A stretch of 64,000 bases of DNA from Perca fluviatilis (lineage: Eukaryota; Chordata; Actinopteri; Perciformes; Percidae): contig NC_053134.1 of assembly GCF_010015445.1 (NCBI RefSeq), forward strand, positions 7,671,136 through 7,735,135, in the 5' to 3' direction. Under the pieces are notes generated by a model. That model made no database searches, was not told the origin of the DNA, and worked only from the letters and a program-made list of their open reading frames with translations. Both the position numbers and the translations under genes were made by a program. Positions within the stretch are counted from its first letter, which is position 1. Each line of letters opens with the position of its first letter. Below are positions 57,521 to 64,000 of this stretch, one piece after another.

Positions 57521-57700
57521 ATGAGTGGTCTGCATTCCCCGGTTCAGTCTGTGTTCTCAATGGTCTCGTCTGACTCATCCCAATCACCGGGGGCGAAGAG
57601 GCAGCGTAATGCAATCAGACGCAAAACAAATATCAGCCTATGTGTAACGAGCGGGGACGACGAGAAGAACAACAGTGGTGTCACAGAGGGTCACCATTAA
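57521..57700 (+). CDS. Unrecognised 59-codon open frame
   Basis: From the ATG at 57521 the frame reads MSGLHSPVQSVFSMVSSD, then a basic GAKRQRNAIRRKTN and an acidic end GDDEKNNSG. The Ser-rich then basic pattern looks more protein-like than most chance frames here. I cannot assign it. There is a stop at 57698 and no visible splice donor that would extend it convincingly. It directly follows a 14.0-kb-family repeat. Confidence 0.15.
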   Translation: MSGLHSPVQSVFSMVSSDSSQSPGAKRQRNAIRRKTNISLCVTSGDDEKNNSGVTEGHH

Positions 57701-58461
57701 GTGGTCTGAAAATGATAAAGCAAACACCCTAAACCATTCTTCCTAGCACATATTCCAAATTGAATTTCCTATTTTAAAATCTGTTTTCCTCTCACTCACT
57801 CCTGTTAAATACATGCCATAGTGTTAACATAAGACTTTGATATCCACAGTTAATTCTCCTTTATAGTATGACTAAACCCTTCAACAGCACAATCCAGTCC
57901 AACTCTGGTGTACTGACAACATGTAAAAATGAGTATGAAAAAGGTCAGCCATCAGCTACAAAACATCCTTTCCCTTTCATAAGCAGCATTTCTAAATACA
58001 AGAGGAAGAAATGATCTCACTAGACACTGAATTTTTCTCCACATTTCAGATTTCTTTTCCCAGCAATTCAAATAGGTCTGCTGCTCATTGACCACTGTTT
58101 CCTCTGGTAAAAAAAACAAGCAAGCCAATCCAACCTTTTTAGAACTTTTTTTTATGAATGGCTGTGCCATCTGTTTGTACCAGAAAACAGCGACAGAAAA
58201 ATTGCAACAATGTTTGATGAGATAAACACAGCTGTACGGGTTGTTGTAGGTCGATTTACAGAAATGAAACCTCTTGAATCAACAAATATTCTTCAATTTG
58301 CATGACAAACCAACCCTCTGTGTTGCTTAAAGAGACGTCAAAGGGACACACACATCAGTATCTATGTCAGGTAAAATATCACCTTTTCCAAACAGACCAA
58401 AAACTAACATTAACATAATGTCAGACTGATTATTTAGGTGAAAAATGGCAACTGGCAACTC

Positions 58462-58921
58462 TGGCACTCCTCACGGATGACTGAGCTTCTCACCCTATCT
58501 CTAAGGGAGACGCCAGCCACCCTCCTGAGGAAACCCATTTCGGCAGCTTGTACCCTGGATCTCGTTCTTTCGGTCATGACCCAGCCTTCATGACCATAGA
58601 TGATGGTGGAACGAAAATTGACCGGTAGATCGAGAGCTTTGCCTTCTGGCTCAGCTCTCTTTTCGTCACAACGGTGCAATAGATTGAATGTAATACCGCA
58701 CCCTCTGCGCCGATTCTCCGACCAATCTCCTGCTCCATTGTCCCCTCACTCGCGAACAAAACCCCAAGGTACTTGAACTCCTTCACTTGGGGTAAGGACT
58801 CATTCCCTACCTGGAGAAGGCACTCCATCTGTTTCCTGCTGAGAACCATGGCCTCAGATTTAGAGGTGCGGATCCTCATCCCAGCCGCTTCACACTCGGC
58901 TGCGAACCAATCCAGTGAGTG
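58462..58921 (-). mobile_element. Rex3/RTE-like LINE reverse transcriptase fragment (pseudogene)
   Basis: On the minus strand it reads LDWFAAECEAAGMRI, KSEAMVLSRKQMECLLQV, VKEFKYLGVLFASEG, TVVTKRELSQKAKLS and IYRSIFVP. After a one-base shift near 58600 it continues YGHEGWVMTERTRSRVQ and VAGVSLRDRVRSSVIREE. This is the C-terminal thumb and tail of a fish RTE-clade (Rex3-type) reverse transcriptase. The catalytic core and the 3' tail are both missing, so it is dead. Confidence 0.8.
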
Positions 58922-61129
58922 CTGAATGTATGTTGTTGTTTTTAAATTAAACTTTCTGTGCATCTTTGTAGGTTCAATCAACAGTCCGAGCACCAGCTAC
59001 GGTACGCTACCATTTGTGTTCCGTTTCAAGCTCGTACCATTTGCCTGAGGAAGACAAACATCTGCAAGGATGAAAACACGGTGTTCACTTCAAAACTACT
59101 TAGGATTACACAGTCGCCTATAGTCCAGGCTGCATTTACATTTGAAAGGCCCGGAAAGCAACATTTTCTCAATTAAATTCTTACTGTGAAGGATGTGGTG
59201 CTTCTGTACAAGAACACACAATTTTTTGCCAACGCCGGAACAGTTTTGGTTATTTCACATGAGGTTTGTCTGGGATCTTCTCAATGGTTTAAAGTGGAAA
59301 TTTAGCATTATAATATTAATATGTGATGACAGCTGTAGGGTTCTGTTGTTGTGTTGCCAGCACAAACAGATCTTTATCCCCCAAACTCTTAATAAATAAT
59401 AACTAAGAATGTGTTTTGCAAACTATTTTTTTGTGAATATTTCATGGTTTCCAGAAATGAGAAAGTTTTCAGGTAACCCTTTAAACACCAGCTGCTGCCA
59501 CTGGTGAGTTTGACTTACACATGCTGTGCAGCCCAACTTTGTTCAAACCCACAGTTTTTAATTTTAGATACCATTTCAGATACCAAATACCTCAGACTGA
59601 ATTTGTGTATAAAATAACATACAAAATGTTGTTCTTTTAATGGGATGGTGCAACCAGATAAAAAAACTACTACTAGATACCAGATGTCCCAGGGTGATAC
59701 TGATATCGATATTTGCGAGTTAAAAAAAAAAAAATCCTTTAATGACATTTTGGCCGACAGTAATTCTTATGTTAAGCAATTAATCCTGATACAGGTCAAT
59801 TAGAAATTTTCTTGTAAGTATTGTGATCAAGATTAACTTGCCCGTGCTCTCTGGAGTTTTAGTTTAGTTTAGTTTCAGTTTTTCGTTAGTTATCGGACCC
59901 ACTAACACACCAGTACCATCTGCAATAAGCTAACATGAGCCGATATATCCACCTTGCTGATTGAACGGCCTAGCTCTAATGTATCAAATTGCGTCAGTCG
60001 GGAATGAGATGATATTAACAAACTTCAAACTACTTAATGGGAAACAAAAGGGGAAAACTGTATGTTATAGAGGAATAGCCTTTTAAAGTTTGAGCTTGTT
60101 TGGACAAGAAGCCTGGACAGAAAGAAACGTGCCAGCCCTTTATGGATTCAGTATCTTGCTGAAGGTCCCGTGGTAGGGCCACATTAAAAGGATCAACACT
60201 GTTTTCGTTCAGGCTGTCTGTCTCATTCTGCTGCATCCCCACAGTGCTTCCGTTCTCAATTGAACAGCATTTCAGCAGAATTACCTGATCGATAATGTGT
60301 TTTGAGTGGATTTTTATTTGCATTACACAGACCGATGCAGAGTGTGAACATCCTGCTGACTGCAGAGAACTGATCAGGTGCTTTATCAGACACAGTTTCA
60401 TATGGGAAACATCCCAAAATAAGCTGACGGCCATTGGGGTTTATGTACTAACACTATTACATTACAGCTATATATAGCACGTACATGTATTTAAAGGTGA
60501 GCTTCAAGGCAGCATATGATCAAACATTTATCACCTTTTTTAGTAGTGTGGAGGAAACTCATTCCTGTGGGTTTTCCCTGAAGGTATCTGTACCAGGTGT
60601 AGAGAGGAGGATGGATACTATCCAGCCTGTCAGCCCCTCCCGCGCCGCCATGTGTACCCAAATAGAACACGTCTCTAATTTGGCAAGTGCGGTGCTGACA
60701 TTTGGATCCTCTGCCCTGTGGGAAGGGTAACGACCTCGCATTATGATGCAGCTACCGTACAACACCTGATCTGTTCTCTGTTCTGTGTTCAGCAGGATGT
60801 TCTCACACTGCATCATTCAGTGTAACTCACACACAAGATTCCCTTCAAAACGGAGCGTAATCGATTGGGTAATTCTTCCAAAATGCTATTTGACTGAAAG
60901 CAGAAGCAGTGTGAGGCAGAAAGAGACGGACCGGCCTCTGGCTACTGAGGTCTCCCCCCACACAGAGGGCTTGAGCTTGATCCTCCCCTGCGACCAGATC
61001 AAAGTACCTTTCAGTAAGATCCTAAACCTCTTCTGGCTGCAGAGGGGCCACCACATTGCTGACTCTGCAACACAACAAAAAGGAGGGAAGCTTTCCAAGG
61101 ATAACAAGCATGCACTGACAAAACCGTAG

Positions 61130-61310
61130 CCTCGCGATAACATGTAGCCTAGCGATAACACGCCACGTGGCGTGTATGTTTACGCCGTGATACAGCAGAC
61201 TGCTGTCTGCTGTATACAGTGTAGATATACACGCGGATAGCTCAAAATGCATACAGATAACACGCCACTTGGCTTTAGGAAAGTGGCGTGTATGTTTACG
61301 CGAAGTCATG
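61130..61310. repeat. Palindrome and hairpin cluster with 19-bp direct repeat
   Basis: The perfect 18-bp palindrome acacgccacgtggcgtgt lies at 61158-61175. A hairpin has 11-bp arms at 61190-61200 and 61205-61215 (loop tgct). A second hairpin has 11-bp arms at 61260-61270 and 61281-61291 (loop ggctttagga). The word gtggcgtgtatgtttacgc recurs at 61167 and 61283. It is probably the end of an unclassified repeat. No coding function is seen. Confidence 0.6.
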
Positions 61311-63261
61311 ATGCCACGTTGGATTTGCTGTATAATAACCTTATAGGCTTTATAGATTATTTTTGCATCTGCAACAACCAAAGCCATTAATGATTTTTGA
61401 AGTCCTCAGTACTTTCAGCACAAATCTGACACTACCCGAGAGTCCTCACACTGAGTGCCCCCAGCCCCACGTACTGACAATAAAATAAATAAAGCGCCAT
61501 GTGCAGACAGAGTTGGCTGTGTGAGGCTTGACTGTGCATTGACAACTTGACACTATATCCATTAAATGTGGGTTTAATTACCTTGAACGACAGACTTAGG
61601 CTGACGTGAGGCTTCCACGTTTGTTTGGTTTTCACACACTTTTGAATCACCAAGCTCCAAGTCAGAACTATCATAGCTGTCAAAAATGTACCATGTGTAA
61701 TTACAGCTCGGCTGTTGACATGAAGGCTGTATACAAGGTACAATAACTCACATACGTGAACGTGGTTAACAGTCCACCCGCACAGGTGTTTTCACTTATG
61801 CCTGATTAGAGCTCTTCTCGTTGTGTAATTTCCAGCATAGCTCCATCCAGCTTCAACCTGACTGGAGGTCTAATCAAGCAGAGGATTGAAAACGCCTGCG
61901 TGGATGTGCAGGCCTTTAATTCATTTTGAATTCCCCATGATGTAAAAAGCATCGCTCCAGTACTACCTGGACTGTTGAAACAGTTGAAATCTGAATAATT
62001 CTTGTTTGAAAACAGCACATTAAAAAAAAGAAATCTCTACAATATTGAACAAAAGTTTAAAGGAGATAGACTTCTATACCTATTTCAGCTTTTGATTTTT
62101 TTTTTTATTAAACATTATATGTTTTATTAGTTGTGTTGTACTCCGATGGTTGATGGTTGAGACAGAAAAAAATTAAATAAAAATAAAAACAGCCATAATA
62201 ACTGTCATTACTTTGGGGGCTTTTTGAAGGAAGGATAATAAAACCATTAACACATTTTAAATACACTAGTAACAGTGTTAAACAGAAATTCAACTTACAT
62301 TATGTCACCTATTTTATGAACGTTGTGGTTGCCAAATGGAATATACAATCCATTTTGGTTTTAACCCAAAAGAAATGAATATAATAGAAAATGTGCTACA
62401 TTATGAAAGCAGCTCCAGATAATAAAGGTTGTAGTGATTACCATTGATGAAACCTATTTCTCCCACAGATGATCATTTTGGGCAGTAACACAGTAACACA
62501 CTTATGTATGTATTAACTACAGCAGTCCCTTCTCTTCTGGGGATATTTTCAAAAGCAAGGCATGAAAGCCCACTTTGAACAGAGACAATAGCTGTGACGC
62601 AAGTCAAAAAATCCAAGCAGATTTGGACTGGCAGCTCTATATTTGGGGGCGATATGACTTAATCTTGATGTTAAGGTTGGCGACATGGCTGATGTGACCA
62701 TGCAGCGTGCTCACAGGTCACTGGGCTGCAAGGCATCGCGGCCAGTCGTGGAACGTTGGGAAGTGGCTGAGGTTACACAGCTGTGACTGGCTGAAGCCCA
62801 GCGGCCAGCCTCCAATGATTTCACACTTCCCAGCGGAGCCGCAGAGCTCTGATCCCACAATAAAAGAAGGAGAGCACGGCAGAGATGATCAAGAGAGTGT
62901 GAAAGAACAATGGGGACGAACTACAGTGATCCTGAAGGATGCAGAGAGAAGCAGACATGTACAGCATTTGAAAAAAAATTGGAAAGAATACAAGTGACTG
63001 ATGTACGGAGACTGTAAAGGGGAAGCTGTGAGAGCAGGAAAGAGACAGAGAGCCAGGAAGGAAGTCATGTTTTTATCTTTCAGCTTCACTGTGATTGTCT
63101 TTTTGAGGACTTATCCTCTCTAACCTGGCCTGAAGGAAAGTGACCAGCTCCGGCAAACAAAAAAAAAACATAAGAGACGTCTGACAAAAACGCCTGAGCC
63201 TGGCTCAACTGTTCTCTGCAATGTAATGTCATTCACCACTGTACTGTCTTGGCATTCGGAG

Positions 63262-63325
63262 GAATTTCCGGCAGCACCGGAGCAATCCCGGAAGTGGAAA
63301 GTCGTGGATATAGACTACTAATTCG
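63262..63325 (+). repeat. 14.0-kb-family repeat, right-end fragment
   Basis: Contains ttccggcagcaccggagcaa and cgtggatatagactac, the terminal blocks of the family. Confidence 0.65.
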
Positions 63326-63544
63326 TTAACATGACAGAAAAATTCTCCTTTCCAGGTATTTCAGATGGAAACATTATAAGTTGTTTTTTTACCTAGTTAG
63401 CGTTAATTTAGCCAACAATAGGAGATTGGAGGCTTATCTTCCTGTTCTGATCAAACCTGATTAAACATGATTCATTAGGAACAGGTTTTCACACACAAAT
63501 GTTCGGCGCCTTCTTAATGAGTTACAATACGCACACTCTCCAGT

Positions 63545-64000
63545 CAAGAAAGGATGCTCTGTGGAGTCCATCATGCAGCTAAAGCTTTGGACAGGGTGGA
63601 ATATGAATATCTCTACGAGGTTCTCCAGAGGTTTGGACCAGGGGCTACATTTATTAAGGTATCCTGATTATTTGTGATCTGTGTCGAGGCTGAAAAATTG
63701 TCATTTGCACAACTCAAAGCCAAATATGGCATACCATCTAAACATTTTTATGGTTTTCTGCGGATTAGACACTCCACAAACAATCTAAATTTTCCTGAAA
63801 CATGGAAGATTAGCTTCTGCTAGTGGCTCGTTTTTGGTTCCAGATTCGCCGCATTAAAAATTCCATATCCAACTTTTATGGAAGATTACAGTCCCGCAAC
63901 ACACTTAACATTTAACATTGACAAAATGAAAAGCGTATGGGTGAGAGACCTGGGGACTGAGTTTTTGGAAGTTGGCGTGGCCTGATGCAGTGGAGTCGAT
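63545..64000 (+). mobile_element. L1 fragment, internally deleted, runs off the window
   Basis: AAKALDRVEYEYLYEVLQRF (63575 onward) resembles the RT motif A region of fish L1. The sequence then jumps to LSFAQLKAKYGIPSKHFYGF and LRIRHSTNN, which match the C-terminal end of L1 ORF2. The catalytic core is deleted and the frame is broken, so it is a pseudogene. It is a separate copy from the L1 at 39.7-44.0 kb and is also on the plus strand. Confidence 0.75.

Noticed and set aside
60030..60434. 134-codon frame on the minus strand
   Set aside because: No recognisable similarity, no splice or promoter context, and other frames overlap it.

Overview
This is a piece of a teleost fish nuclear genome. 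The evidence is split vertebrate exons with GT/AG introns, fish-type LINEs (L1, L2-like, Rex3/RTE-like), a Tc1-like element, many hAT-like and TTAA-flanked MITEs, tRNA-derived SINEs and long CA/GT microsatellites. There are no bacterial-style operons and almost no long open frames.

The only host gene I can support lies on the minus strand. Five coding exons, at 44157-44008, 14746-14536, 7240-7088, 5692-5527 and 1440-1354, join with consistent phases into about 255 residues of the ankyrin/BTB protein ABTB3 (formerly BTBD11; paralogue ABTB2). They cover the end of the N-terminal region, the conserved histone-fold-like/helical region and the start of the ankyrin repeats. The N-terminal coding part should lie upstream (above 44157, probably beyond base 64000). 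The remaining ankyrin repeats and the BTB domain should lie downstream (below base 1).

Layout from left to right. Bases 1-1353 are intron, starting with a RecQ-helicase-like fragment. Bases 1354-7240 hold three exons with short introns and MITEs. Bases 7241-14535 are an intron with a TTAA element, a nested hAT/TIR pair and a CT microsatellite. Bases 14747-44007 are a 29-kb intron packed with repeats, including a Tc1-like deletion derivative, several hAT MITEs, two SINEs and an L1 carrying an inserted L2-like LINE. That L1 ends in poly(A) only 10 nt inside the intron, beside the donor of the 44-kb exon. Bases 44158-64000 are probably more intron, with hAT and TTAA MITEs, a Rex3/RTE fragment, an unusual palindrome cluster near 61.2 kb and another L1 fragment at the right edge.

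Nothing here amounts to a new biological system. The most unusual points are the L1 abutting a splice donor, a locally altered reading of the first ankyrin repeat next to a weak donor, datable nested transposon insertions with intact target-site duplications, and two strong hairpin clusters.
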